55,711 bases of DNA from Bradyrhizobium sp. WSM1743 (GTDB taxonomy: Bacteria; Pseudomonadota; Alphaproteobacteria; Rhizobiales; Xanthobacteraceae), in assembly GCF_000473065.1 (NCBI RefSeq), contig NZ_AXAZ01000059.1:1-55711 (forward strand), read 5' to 3'. This document shows, in pieces, positions 33,261-41,702 of the stretch. The notes beneath the pieces are model-generated. The model was not told the DNA's origin. It did no database searches and saw only the letters and a list, made by a program, of their open reading frames with translations. Numbering within the stretch: position 1 is the stretch's first letter; each line of letters starts with the position of its first letter. The position numbers and the translations under genes are program-made.

Positions 33261-33782
33261 TCAAAACTCGTTGGCGATCTTCGCGAGCATCCCGATCAGG
33301 GCCTCGCGGTTGGACTGGCCGAGCAGATCGTTCAGCCGGGCCTCGTGCTTGGTGGCGACGAGCTTTTTTGCGCGCGCCAGCACGGCCTTGCCCTTGTCGG
33401 TCAAGACCAGGATGTGCGAGCGGCGGTCGTTGGTGGAGCGGATCCGCGCGCAAAGGTCGCGGCTCTCCAGGTTGTCGAGCATGGCCACAAAATTCGGGCG
33501 CAGGATGCCGAGGGTGGAGGCGATCTCGGTCTGATTGCGGCCGGGGTTCTTCTCGACCAGCAGCAGCACCGAGAACTGCGCCGGCGTCAGCTGCAGCGAG
33601 GCCATGCAGCGCAGAAAGTTCTCGAACACCTTGAGCTGCGCCCGCTTCAGGACATAGCCGAGCTGCTCGGAGAGCTCGCCGAGCTGGAGCGCCTCGGCCT
33701 GCGGCTCGGCCGGGTCCTTGCGGCCCTTGGCCGCGTCGGCCGCCTTTTCGGAGGACTTTTCAGCGGTTTTGGAAACGGTCAT
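33261..33782 (-). CDS. couR: MarR-family regulator, CouR-like by context
   Basis: A 173-residue protein with a charged, lysine-rich N-terminal tail of about 30 residues, then a MarR winged helix: LGYVLKRAQLKVFENF, LTPAQFSVLLLVEKNPGRN, QTEIASTLGILRPNFVAMLDNLE (recognition helix) and RIRSTNDRRSHILVLTDKG (wing). It is divergent from an ABC operon and has a long palindrome between. In R. palustris the MarR protein CouR, which senses p-coumaroyl-CoA, sits next to couSTU and controls p-coumarate genes. The same arrangement here makes CouR the best guess, though the sequence alone gives only MarR. Confidence 0.8.
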   Translation of the reverse strand: MTVSKTAEKSSEKAADAAKGRKDPAEPQAEALQLGELSEQLGYVLKRAQLKVFENFLRCMASLQLTPAQFSVLLLVEKNPGRNQTEIASTLGILRPNFVAMLDNLESRDLCARIRSTNDRRSHILVLTDKGKAVLARAKKLVATKHEARLNDLLGQSNREALIGMLAKIANEF

Positions 33783-33840
33783 CGCCTCGTGCTCGTAATC
33801 CCGCTAAATTCGGGACGGGTCGCTCGCCACCCTTGATGTT

Positions 33841-33874
33841 ATATTTGATAATTGTTATGGACCATATCAAATAT
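33841..33874. promoter_or_regulatory. MarR operator candidate
   Basis: Perfect 10-base arms ATATTTGATA (33841-33850) and TATCAAATAT (33865-33874) with a 14-base spacer. It lies 58 bases upstream of the MarR gene and 81 bases upstream of the divergent permease. Confidence 0.65.
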
Positions 33875-33955
33875 CGTCAGCGTTTTTCAATGGCTGTGAG
33901 CGGACCGTCCACCGCAATCGAGAGGACCGGTCCGGATTAGGGGGAGCGTCCGGTC

Positions 33956-34996
33956 TTGAATACCACCATCATGCTGTTCCTGGTGCAGGACGGCATCACC
34001 AATGGCGCGATCTATGCGCTGCTCGGCCTCGCACTGGTGCTGGTGTTCGCCGTCACCCGCGTCATCCTCATTCCCCAGGGCGAATTCGTCACCTATGGCG
34101 CGCTGACCTATGCCTCGCTGGCCGCGGGCCAGATGCCCGGCACGGGCAAGCTCGCACTGGCGCTGGGCATCGGTGCCTTCGTCTTCGACCTGTTCGTGGC
34201 GCGCAAGGCGCTGCATGCGCGGCTGATCCTGCGCAGCTGCATCACCAACATCGTGCTGCCGGCCATCGTGCTGGCACTAACCCTGTACTTCGCTGCGCAG
34301 AAGCCGCCGGTGCCGGTCTGCATCGCGCTGTCGCTGGTGATCGTGGCGATGATCGGCGTCTATCTCTATCGCATCGCGTTCCAGCCGCTGGCGCACACCT
34401 CCGTGCTGGTGCTGCTGATCGCATCCGTCGGCGTTCACCTCGCGCTGCAGGGCCTCGGTCTGTTGTTCTTCGGCGCCGAAGGCCAGCGCGGACCTGCCGT
34501 GCTGTCCGGCGCCTTCACCGCCGGCGCGCTGCGCTTTACCGGCCAGAGCATCACCGTCTACGCCATCACCATCGCCTTCATCGTCGCCCTCTGGCTGTTC
34601 TTCGGCCTGACGCTCTACGGCAAGGCGCTGCGCGCAACCGCGGTGAACCGGCTGGGCGCACGGCTTGCGGGCATCCGCACCACGCTGTCGGGGCAGATCG
34701 CCTTCCTGCTGGCCTCGGTGATCGGCGCACTGTCGGGCATCATGATCGTGCCGATCACGACGCTCTATTACGACTCGGGCTTCCTGATCGGGCTGAAAGG
34801 CTTCGTCGCCGCGATCATCGGCGGGCTCGTCAGCTATCCCCTCACCGCTGTCGCGGCGCTGGTCGTCGGCATCGTCGAGGCGTTCTCGTCCTTCTATGCC
34901 TCCAACTACAAGGAAGTGATCGTCTTCATGCTGCTGATCCCCGTGCTGCTGCTGCGCTCGCTCGCAGCTCCCGCGGTCGAGGAAGAGAAGGACTGA
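33956..34996 (+). CDS. LIV-type ABC permease of an aromatic-acid transporter (CouS-like, TTG start)
   Basis: A 346-residue LivH-type permease. It begins LFLVQDGITNGAIYALLGLAL and has about eight to ten membrane segments, YGKALRATAVNRLGARLAGI as the coupling loop and KGFVAAIIGGLVSYPLTA near the end. TTG 33956 fits a GGGGGAG about 9 bases upstream; ATG 33971 is the alternative but sits too far from it. First gene of a three-gene operon with no binding protein of its own nearby. Placed beside the MarR regulator as couS is in R. palustris (from memory). Confidence 0.85.
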   Translation: MNTTIMLFLVQDGITNGAIYALLGLALVLVFAVTRVILIPQGEFVTYGALTYASLAAGQMPGTGKLALALGIGAFVFDLFVARKALHARLILRSCITNIVLPAIVLALTLYFAAQKPPVPVCIALSLVIVAMIGVYLYRIAFQPLAHTSVLVLLIASVGVHLALQGLGLLFFGAEGQRGPAVLSGAFTAGALRFTGQSITVYAITIAFIVALWLFFGLTLYGKALRATAVNRLGARLAGIRTTLSGQIAFLLASVIGALSGIMIVPITTLYYDSGFLIGLKGFVAAIIGGLVSYPLTAVAALVVGIVEAFSSFYASNYKEVIVFMLLIPVLLLRSLAAPAVEEEKD

Positions 34997-35003
34997 CGCC
35001 AAG

Positions 35004-36773
35004 ATGCAGAGCCGGCTTCCCATCCTCATCTTCGCTCTTCTCATGGCGGCGATCCCGCATCTTCCCGGCATGCCGCCGTTCTGGATCGTGCTGCTCGACA
35101 ATATCGGTCTCGCCGCCCTGGTCGCGATGGGCCTCGTGCTGCTGACCGGCGTCGGCGGCCTCACCTCGTTCGGCCAGGCCGCCTTCGTCGGCTTCGGCGC
35201 CTACACCACCGCGGTGCTGTCCACGGCTTACGGCCTGTCGCCGTGGCTGACGCTGCCACTGTCGCTCGTGGTCAGCGGATCGCTCGCGGTGCTGCTCGGG
35301 CTGATCACGGTCCGCCTCTCCGGCCATTATCTGCCGCTCGGCACGCTCGCCTGGGGGTTAGGCCTGTTCTACCTCTTCAGCAAGCTGGAGTTCCTCGGCC
35401 GCAACGACGGCATCTCGGCGATCCCGCCGCTGTCGATCGGCACGTTCAAGATGCTCTCGCCCGGCTCGATCTATTACGCGATCTGGGTCGCCGTGATCGT
35501 CTCGGCCGTGCTGACGATGAACCTGTTGGACTCCCGGACCGGCCGCGCCATTCGCGCGCTCAGGCGCGGCCATGTCGCGGCCGAGGCCTTCGGCGTGCAC
35601 ACGCCGCGCGCAAAGCTCTTGGTGTTCATCCATGCCGCGGTGCTCGCGGGACTTTCGGGATGGCTCTACGCGCATCTTCAGCGTGCCGTGAACCCGACGC
35701 CGTTCGGCGCCCAGGCCGGCATCGAATATCTCTTCATCGCGGTCGTCGGCGGCGCCGGCTATGTCTGGGGCGGCGTCTTGGGCGCGGCCATCGTGGTGGT
35801 GCTGAAGGAGGTACTGCAAAGCTATCTGCCGCTGATCCTGCCCGGCTCCGGCCAGGTCGAGACCATCGTGTTCGGCATCATGCTGGTGGCGTTGCTGCAG
35901 CTCGCGCCCGGCGGCCTCTGGCCCTGGTTGATATCGTTCCTGCCCGAGCGCACCGGTGGCAGGAAGCCTGACACCTCGTTGAAGCTGGAGCATCGCGCCC
36001 GCGCGGCCGGCGAATCGGGCGTGCTTCTCCAAGTCGAAAAAGCGCGAAAACAGTTCGGCGGCGTGGTCGCGGTCAACAACGTCTCCTTCGACGTCCAGGC
36101 CCGCGAGATCGTCGCGCTGATCGGCCCGAACGGCGCCGGCAAGAGCACGACGTTCAATCTGATCACCGGCGTGCTGTCGGCGACCTCGGGCTCGATCTCG
36201 GTGCTCGGCAGGAAGGTCGACAACGCGCCGCCGCAGGAGATCGTCAAGCTCGGCATTTCCCGCACCTTCCAGCACGTCAAGCTGGTCCCTGACATGACCG
36301 TGCTGGAGAACGTCGCGATCGGCGCCCATCTGCGCGGCCATTCCGGGCCGATCTCATCGATGCTGCGGCTCGACCGCGCGGATGAGGCCAAGCTGCTCGC
36401 GGAAGCCGCCCGCCAGATCGAGCGCGTCGGGCTCGCCGAGCAGATGCACCAGCTCGCAGGTTCGCTCTCGCTCGGCCAGCAGCGCATCGTCGAGATTGCG
36501 CGCGCGCTGTGTGTCGATCCGATGCTGCTGCTGCTCGACGAGCCGGCCGCGGGCCTGCGCCACATGGAGAAGCAGCGTCTCGCAACGCTGCTCCGCGAGC
36601 TGCGCGACGGCGGCATGAGCGTGCTGCTGGTGGAGCACGACATGGGCTTCGTCATGAACCTGGCCGACCGCATCGTGGTGCTCGATTTCGGCACCAAGAT
36701 CGCCGAAGGGACGCCCGCCACGATCAAGACCAATCCCGAAGTGATCAAGGCCTATCTCGGAGTGGCGGCATGA
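35004..36773 (+). CDS. Fused LIV-type permease and ATP-binding protein (LivM-LivG fusion)
   Basis: A 589-residue fusion. Residues about 1-310 are a LivM-like permease (LVLLTGVGGLTSFGQAAFVG, DSRTGRAIRALRRGHVAAEA coupling loop). After a linker (ERTGGRKPDTSLKLEHRAR) residues about 335-589 are a LivG-like ATPase with Walker A GPNGAGKST near 373, signature LSLGQQRIVEIARAL, Walker B LLLLDEPAAGL and VLLVEHDMG. No internal stop or start region is visible, so the fusion is real. It starts 7 bases after the upstream permease gene and overlaps the next by 4. Such fusions are known in rhizobial HAAT systems, including the presumed CouT. Confidence 0.92.
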   Translation: MQSRLPILIFALLMAAIPHLPGMPPFWIVLLDNIGLAALVAMGLVLLTGVGGLTSFGQAAFVGFGAYTTAVLSTAYGLSPWLTLPLSLVVSGSLAVLLGLITVRLSGHYLPLGTLAWGLGLFYLFSKLEFLGRNDGISAIPPLSIGTFKMLSPGSIYYAIWVAVIVSAVLTMNLLDSRTGRAIRALRRGHVAAEAFGVHTPRAKLLVFIHAAVLAGLSGWLYAHLQRAVNPTPFGAQAGIEYLFIAVVGGAGYVWGGVLGAAIVVVLKEVLQSYLPLILPGSGQVETIVFGIMLVALLQLAPGGLWPWLISFLPERTGGRKPDTSLKLEHRARAAGESGVLLQVEKARKQFGGVVAVNNVSFDVQAREIVALIGPNGAGKSTTFNLITGVLSATSGSISVLGRKVDNAPPQEIVKLGISRTFQHVKLVPDMTVLENVAIGAHLRGHSGPISSMLRLDRADEAKLLAEAARQIERVGLAEQMHQLAGSLSLGQQRIVEIARALCVDPMLLLLDEPAAGLRHMEKQRLATLLRELRDGGMSVLLVEHDMGFVMNLADRIVVLDFGTKIAEGTPATIKTNPEVIKAYLGVAA

Positions 36774-37501
36774 GCGCGCTGTTGTCCGTCACCGATGCGC
36801 ATGTCGCCTATGGCAAGGTCGAGGCCGTGCGCTCGGTCTCGCTCGAGGTCGGCACCAACGAGATCGTCACCATCGTCGGCGCCAACGGCGCCGGCAAGAC
36901 CACGCTGCTCTCGGCCATCATGGGCATCTTGCCGCTGAAGGGCCGCGTCGCCTTTGCCGGGCAGGATCTCGCCCGGCTCGACATCGAGGACCGCGTCGCG
37001 ATGGGGCTCGGGCTCGTCCCGGAGCACCGCGAATTGTTCGTGACCATGAATGTCGAGGACAATCTCGAGTTGGGGGCCTTCCGCATCGAGCGGAGCAGGG
37101 CGAAGTCCTCGATCGAGCGGGTCTACGCGTTGTTTCCGCGGCTCAAGGAGCGCCGCAAGCAGCTCGCCGGCACGCTCTCCGGCGGCGAGCAGCAGATGCT
37201 CGCGATGGGCCGCGCGCTGATGGGCGAGCCGAAGCTCTTGATGCTGGACGAGCCGAGCCTCGGCCTCGCTCCCATCATCGTCGCCGACATCTTCCGCATC
37301 ATCACCGAGCTGCGCGCCAGCGGCGTCTCCGTGCTGCTGGTCGAGCAGAACGCCCAGGCGGCGCTGAAGATCGCGGACCAGGCCTATGTGATGGAGCTTG
37401 GCGAGTTCGTGCTCAGCGGCAAGGCCAGTGACATCGCCGCGAACGAGCGGGTGGCGGCGAGCTATCTCGGCTTCCAGCATGAGGGCGAGAGTCGGATCTA
37501 G
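36770..37501 (+). CDS. LIV-type ABC ATP-binding protein (LivF-like)
   Basis: A 243-residue ATPase, second motor of the transporter: LSVTDAHVAYGKVEAVRSVS, Walker A GANGAGKTT, GLVPEHRELFVTMNVEDNL, signature TLSGGEQQMLAMGRAL, Walker B LLMLDEPSLGLAP. ATG 36770 overlaps the fusion gene's stop (ATGA). The operon ends here. The receptor is probably the binding protein encoded at 48985, about 11 kb away within the same aromatic island. Confidence 0.9.
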   Translation: MSALLSVTDAHVAYGKVEAVRSVSLEVGTNEIVTIVGANGAGKTTLLSAIMGILPLKGRVAFAGQDLARLDIEDRVAMGLGLVPEHRELFVTMNVEDNLELGAFRIERSRAKSSIERVYALFPRLKERRKQLAGTLSGGEQQMLAMGRALMGEPKLLMLDEPSLGLAPIIVADIFRIITELRASGVSVLLVEQNAQAALKIADQAYVMELGEFVLSGKASDIAANERVAASYLGFQHEGESRI

Positions 37502-37806
37502 GTCTCTCCTCTCCCTCTCCTCGTTCTTACGGGGCCGCGACGAGCTTCGCTCGCGCTGAGAGGGTCGGAGTGAGGGGCCGCCTCCGCGCAGACGGTGATA
37601 GCCGAGCTCGCGATCTCTCCTCGTCATTGCGAGCGCAGCGAAGCAACCCAGAATCTTTCCGCGGAGACACTGGATTGCTTCGCTACGCTCGCAATGATGG
37701 TGTAGACGGAGCAGCCGCTATATCAAGCAGATCGATTCGCGGAGGCTCCCCCTCACCCGGATCGCATCTGCGATGCGATCCGGCCTCTCCCCGCACGCGG
37801 GGAGAG
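37502..37806. repeat. Mixed palindromic repeats (families B and E)
   Basis: 37502-37575 has CTCTCCTCTCCCTCTCCTCG and GGTCGGAGTGAGGGG pieces of family B; 37622-37698 is family E (GTCATTGCGAGCGCAGCG to GCTCGCAATGATGG); 37748-37806 is another family-B piece (CCCTCACCCGGATCGC to GGGGAGAGGCG). No gene is seen in this gap. Confidence 0.65.
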
Positions 37807-37820
37807 GCGAAGAGGGCCGC

Positions 37821-38450
37821 TCAAATCGTCGCGGCCTTCTCCCCCTTCAGCGCCGCGACCTCCGCCTCCAGCTGCGCGATCCTCGCGTCTCTCGCCGCCA
37901 GCGCTGCTGCGACATCGCCCGCGTCGAATTTCTGCGGGATGTGCTGCGGACAGTTGGTGTCCCACGCCGCGATCTTGAACAGGATCACCTGCTCGGGCCG
38001 CGCGCGGTAGCCTTTCGGCATCAGCGACGCGATCAGCGCCTCGTCGTCCTCAACCACGCGCGCCTCGCCCCAGATCTTCACGCGGCGGCGATGGGCGTAG
38101 TCCATGACGAAGATGTAGGCCTTGGGATTCTCCGAGAGATTGCCCTGGGTAATGAACTGCTGGTTGCCGGCATAGTCGGCGAAGGCCAGCGTCTGCTTGT
38201 CCAGCACCTTGAGAAAACCCTTGGGCCCGCCGCGGTGCTGGATATAGGGCTGGCCGTCGACTGAAGCGGTGGCGAAATAGAAGCTGTTGGCGTCGGCCAG
38301 GAAGGCCGCGAGGTTGTCGTCGACCTCGGTGCGCCAGCCGCGCTGCTCGCTCCGCGCGTAGGCCTCACGCGAACCCTTGCGGGCCTGGATCGCCTTCACC
38401 GTCGGCGAGAAGGCGACGTCGCTGGCATAGGTGTGGACTGCGGCCGTCAC
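37821..38450 (-). CDS. Pyridoxamine 5'-phosphate oxidase-family (FMN-binding) protein, GTG start
   Basis: A 209-residue protein with the split-barrel flavin/heme-binding fold. Core motifs are FYFATASVDGQPYIQHRGGP, GFLKVLDKQTLAFADYAGN and AYIFVMDYAHRRRVKIWGEA; the C-terminus ends in a short coiled coil (ARDARIAQLEAEVAALKGEK). The start is GTG 38450, supported by CAGGAGA 7 bases upstream on the minus strand; the open frame from 38498 has no such site. Divergent from a LysR regulator. Its role is unknown; general stress or redox detoxification functions are common in the family. Confidence 0.85.
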   Translation of the reverse strand: MTAAVHTYASDVAFSPTVKAIQARKGSREAYARSEQRGWRTEVDDNLAAFLADANSFYFATASVDGQPYIQHRGGPKGFLKVLDKQTLAFADYAGNQQFITQGNLSENPKAYIFVMDYAHRRRVKIWGEARVVEDDEALIASLMPKGYRARPEQVILFKIAAWDTNCPQHIPQKFDAGDVAAALAARDARIAQLEAEVAALKGEKAATI

Positions 38451-38546
38451 GGAACATCTCCTGAAATTCCGGCGCATCTCTGCGTCTTCGCTGGTCAAGA
38501 TGGAGCTTCCGCGGCACAGAACAATCTAGCCGCTTGACACTTCATC

Positions 38547-38563
38547 ATTGCGATATATGCAAT
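38547..38563. promoter_or_regulatory. LysR-type operator candidate
   Basis: ATTGCGATATATGCAAT: perfect 5-base arms around 7 bases, containing a T-N11-A motif. It lies 7 bases before the LysR ATG and 97 bases from the divergent start. A TTGACA at 38534-38539 could be the -35 of the LysR promoter. Confidence 0.5.
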
Positions 38564-38569
38564 AATGCC

Positions 38570-39454
38570 ATGGACCGCCTGGAAGCCATGCACGTCTTCG
38601 TCACGGTCGCCGATCTGCGCGGCTTTGCGCCGGCAGCGCGAAAACTGCGCCTGTCGCCCTCGGTGGTGACACGGATGATCGCGGCGCTGGAAGAGCATCT
38701 CGGCGCACGGCTGCTGCAGCGGACCACGCGGCAGGTGACGCTGACCGACGTCGGCACGCGCTATCTGGAGCGCGCGCGGCGCATCCTCGCCGATGTCGAG
38801 GAGGCCGACGGCTCGGCGCGGGAGGAGCGCAACCGGCCGAGCGGACGGCTGGTGGTGTCGGCACCGGTCGGCTTCGGGCGGCTGCATGTCGGGCCGGTTA
38901 TGACCGCCTATCTCAAGCGCTACCCTGAGGTCGCCGCCGAGCTCAGGCTTTCGGACCACCTCGTCAACCTCGTGGAAGACGCCGTCGACGCCGTGGTGCG
39001 GATCGGCCATCTCGCCGATTCCTCGCTGGTGGCGCGCCAGGTCGGCGAGATGCGGCGGATCGTGGTGGCCGCGCCCGGCTATCTGAAGCGCCACGGCGAG
39101 CCGAAGACGCCGGAGGCGCTCGCCGCGCACCAGACCATCCAGTTCGGCCCATCGGCCAGCTGGCACTTCGTGCAGGACGGCCGCGACATCGAGGTGACGC
39201 CGACCCCGCGCTTCACCAGCAACAGCGCCGACGCCGCCCTGCAATATGCCGAAGCCGGCGGCGGCGTGACGCGCGTGCTGGCCTATCAGGCCGTCGAGGG
39301 ACTGAAGCGCGGGTGGCTGAAGATCGTGCTGGCGAAATATGAGCAGCCGGCGCTGCCGATCCACATCGTCTACCCGACCTCTCGCCTGCTCTCGGCCAAG
39401 GTGCGCGCGTTCATCGATCTCGTGGTGGAGATGGCGGAATGGAGGTTTGGGTAG
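38570..39454 (+). CDS. LysR-family transcriptional regulator
   Basis: A 294-residue LTTR. The helix-turn-helix is in residues 1-60 (MDRLEAMHVFVTVADLRGFA, AARKLRLSPSVVTRMIAALE, LLQRTTRQVTLTDVG), and the effector domain follows, with RPSGRLVVSAPVGFGRLHVG and VAAELRLSDHLVNLVEDAVD. This resembles the CrgA/DsdC-type subgroup often paired with flavin or quinone oxidoreductases. ATG 38570 is chosen; the TTG at 38534 is really part of a promoter-like TTGACA. It probably controls the divergent PPOX-family gene. Confidence 0.9.
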   Translation: MDRLEAMHVFVTVADLRGFAPAARKLRLSPSVVTRMIAALEEHLGARLLQRTTRQVTLTDVGTRYLERARRILADVEEADGSAREERNRPSGRLVVSAPVGFGRLHVGPVMTAYLKRYPEVAAELRLSDHLVNLVEDAVDAVVRIGHLADSSLVARQVGEMRRIVVAAPGYLKRHGEPKTPEALAAHQTIQFGPSASWHFVQDGRDIEVTPTPRFTSNSADAALQYAEAGGGVTRVLAYQAVEGLKRGWLKIVLAKYEQPALPIHIVYPTSRLLSAKVRAFIDLVVEMAEWRFG

Positions 39455-39458
39455 GTAC

Positions 39459-39580
39459 GTGTCCCGGACGCGCCGCAAAGCGGCGCAGAGCCGGGACCCA
39501 TAAGGCCACAGAGTAGGCTGCGGATCGATGGGTCACGGCTCTGCGTCGCGGCATTTCATGCCGCGCCGCGTCCGGGACAC
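39459..39580. repeat. Palindromic element (family G)
   Basis: GTGTCCCGGACGCGCCGC to CGCGTCCGGGACAC, with GAGCCGGGACCCAT and ATGGGTCACGGCTC inside. A half copy is at 55374-55435. Confidence 0.75.
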
Positions 39581-39589
39581 GAGAAAGCA

Positions 39590-40009
39590 TCACCCCTTCT
39601 TCGGCACCACGCGGAACGTCCCACTGGCGCGTGCGATCACGACGTCGTCGGCCTTGATCAGGCATTGCGCGAAGCAGATCGTCTTGCCGGTCTTGATCAC
39701 GTCGCTCTCGATCGAGCACCACTGACCGATCTCGGCCGAGCCGACGAAATCGACCGAGAGCGAGACCGTCACGAACGACGTGGTCCAGCCTGTCGCCTGC
39801 GCACAGTTATAGCCCATGGCATTGTCGGCGAGTGCCGTGATGAGACCGCCATGGATCAGGCCGCGGCCATTGGTATGCTGCTTCGCCAGCCGGAGGCCGA
39901 TGATGACGGCGCGGTCGGTCTTCTTTGCGTAGAGCGGCTCCCACGGTTCGGTGAGCGGGCTCTTGCGGGAGAGCGGCTCGAAGCCTTCGGGGATGTCGGG
40001 AGAGGTCAT
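39590..40009 (-). CDS. PaaI-family hotdog thioesterase
   Basis: A 139-residue acyl-CoA thioesterase with the single hotdog fold. Its signature is NGRGLIHGGLITALADNAMG (HGG followed by helix), then VTVSLSVDFVGSAEIGQW and IARASGTFRVV. Related proteins hydrolyse aromatic or medium-chain acyl-CoAs. ATG 40009. It sits between repeats G and F, separate from pobA, so its link to the aromatic island is by position only. Confidence 0.85.
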   Translation of the reverse strand: MTSPDIPEGFEPLSRKSPLTEPWEPLYAKKTDRAVIIGLRLAKQHTNGRGLIHGGLITALADNAMGYNCAQATGWTTSFVTVSLSVDFVGSAEIGQWCSIESDVIKTGKTICFAQCLIKADDVVIARASGTFRVVPKKG

Positions 40010-40141
40010 GCTTGTCTCACGTTCGTTGCAATGATTGTCGCCATTGAACGCGATGGACGTGACGGACGCATCAATTACAAAGTATTAAACGGGATTTGCG
40101 TGGGTGTTTGAAACTGGACGGGGCCGTAGCCTCACCACGGC

Positions 40142-40243
40142 TGTCATCACCCGCGAAGGCGGGTGATCCAGTATTCCAGAGACGGCGCGTGATACCGAGA
40201 CGCCGCGGCGTACTGGATGCCCCGGTCAAGCCGGGGCATGACA
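40142..40243. repeat. Palindromic element (family F)
   Basis: GTGATCCAGTATTCCAGAG and GCGGCGTACTGGATGC, bounded by TGTCAT and ATGACA; sister copy at 13623-13727. Confidence 0.75.
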
Positions 40244-40269
40244 CCTGGTTGTAGGTGTGGGCACCGCCC

Positions 40270-41439
40270 CTAAAACGGCAAGCCCACATAATTCTCCGAT
40301 AGCGACGTCATCGCGGCCTTGGACTGCGTGACGTAGTCGAGCTCGGCGAGCTGGATGCGGGCGCCGATGGTGCCGGTGTCGGGGAATTTGTGCAGCATCG
40401 AAGTCATCCACCAGGAGAAGCGCACCGCCTTCCAGACCCGTGCCAGCGCCTTGGCGGAATAGGCGTCGATGCCGGCACTGGATTTCTCGTCGTAGAATTC
40501 GCGCAGCGCGCTCGACAGATAGTGCGCATCGCTCGCCGCCAGGTTCAGCCCCTTGGCACCGGTCGGCGGCACGATATGGGCGGCATCGCCGCACAGGAAC
40601 ATTTTGCCGAAGCGCATCGGCTCGGCGACGAAGCTGCGCAGGGGTGCGATGCTCTTCTCGATCGACGGGCCCGTGACGAGGCTGTCGGCCGCCTCCTGGT
40701 CGAGCCGCCTTTTCAATTCGTCCCAGAAGCGCTCGTCCGGCCATTGGTCGACATGGTCGTCGAGCGCGCATTGGACATAGTAACGGCTGCGCTTGGTCGA
40801 ACGCATGGTGCACAGCGCGAAGCCGCGCGCATGATTGGAGTAGATCAGCTCATGGCTGACCGGCGGCGTGTCCGAGAGGATGCCGAGCCAGCCGAACGGA
40901 TAGATCCGCTCGAACTCTTCGATGGCCGAAGACGGGACGCTGGCGCGGCTGACGCCGTGGAAACCGTCGCAGCCGGCGATGAAATCGCAATCAATCGCGT
41001 GGGTGACGCCGTCCTTGACGTAGGTAACGCGCGGGTGACTGCCGTCGAAATCATGCGGCTGCACGTCCTTGGCCTCGTAGACGGAGACGAGGCCCGCGGC
41101 CTTCCTCGCATTCATCAGGTCGAGCGTGACCTCGGTCTGGCCGTAGATCATCACCGTCTTGCCGGTCGCGCCCTTCATGTCGATGCGGTGACGGCGGCCG
41201 GAGAAGGCGAGCTCGATGCCTTCATGCACCAGGCCTTCGGCATGGGCCCGCGCCCCAGCGCCGACCTGGTCGAGCAGCCCGACGGTTCCCTCTTCCAGGA
41301 GGCCGGCGCGGATGCGGCCGAGCACATAGTCCGGGCTCTGCCGCTCCAGGATGACGTTGTCGATGCCGTATGTGTGCAGAAGTTGCCCAAGCAACAATCC
41401 GGCCGGCCCGGCCCCGATGATTGCGACTTTTGTCCGCAA
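40270..41439 (-). CDS. pobA: 4-Hydroxybenzoate 3-monooxygenase (TTG start)
   Basis: A 389-residue FAD-dependent hydroxylase converting 4-hydroxybenzoate to protocatechuate with NADPH and oxygen. It has the dinucleotide fold GAGPAGLLLG (residues 9-18), RIRAGLLEEGTVGLLDQ, the DG motif CDFIAGCDGFHGVSR, and the second FAD motif CGDAAHIVPPTGAKG near 283. The length equals the Pseudomonas enzyme (about 390). The start is TTG 41439 with GGAGGAG six to seven bases upstream; no in-frame ATG precedes the FAD motif. It is the downstream step for 4-hydroxybenzoate made by the 45-49 kb operon. Confidence 0.95.
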   Translation of the reverse strand: MRTKVAIIGAGPAGLLLGQLLHTYGIDNVILERQSPDYVLGRIRAGLLEEGTVGLLDQVGAGARAHAEGLVHEGIELAFSGRRHRIDMKGATGKTVMIYGQTEVTLDLMNARKAAGLVSVYEAKDVQPHDFDGSHPRVTYVKDGVTHAIDCDFIAGCDGFHGVSRASVPSSAIEEFERIYPFGWLGILSDTPPVSHELIYSNHARGFALCTMRSTKRSRYYVQCALDDHVDQWPDERFWDELKRRLDQEAADSLVTGPSIEKSIAPLRSFVAEPMRFGKMFLCGDAAHIVPPTGAKGLNLAASDAHYLSSALREFYDEKSSAGIDAYSAKALARVWKAVRFSWWMTSMLHKFPDTGTIGARIQLAELDYVTQSKAAMTSLSENYVGLPF

Positions 41440-41500
41440 TACTTGCTCCTCCCGATGCTGTAGGCTTCGTCGCGGCCTGCTTGTCGCGAACGCCGGCAGA

Positions 41501-41521
41501 CGATAATTATATCATATAACG
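41501..41521 (-). promoter_or_regulatory. pobA promoter and shared operator motif, site 1
   Basis: On the minus strand this reads CGTTATATGATATAATTATC plus one base. It contains a perfect TATAAT (-10) and a TTATAT-C-ATATAA symmetry. It matches the site before the hydratase operon (44965-44985) at 16 of 21 positions, with almost all differences transitions. It lies 62 bases upstream of the pobA start. Confidence 0.5.
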
Positions 41522-41635
41522 TTTGCGCAAAAGGGGAGCGGTCGTCGTCCGAGCAGCGACAAATCCATGCAACATGGCTGACGTAGATGGCCCGACGAGG
41601 CGCGCGTCAGTTCCGGCTTGAACGCGCCGGCCAAT

Positions 41636-41656
41636 TAGATAACATGTTAATTAACG
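41636..41656. promoter_or_regulatory. Candidate operator upstream of the TRAP operon
   Basis: TAACATGTTA (41640-41649) and GTTAATTAAC (41646-41655) are overlapping perfect palindromes. The right side shares ATGTT...TAACG with the sites at 41501 and 44965, but overall agreement is only about half. It is 47 bases from the DctP start. Confidence 0.4.
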
Positions 41657-41702
41657 AGACCGGGCCATCGAAGCCCGCCGTTGAAAAAGGGAGAGACGCG
41701 TG

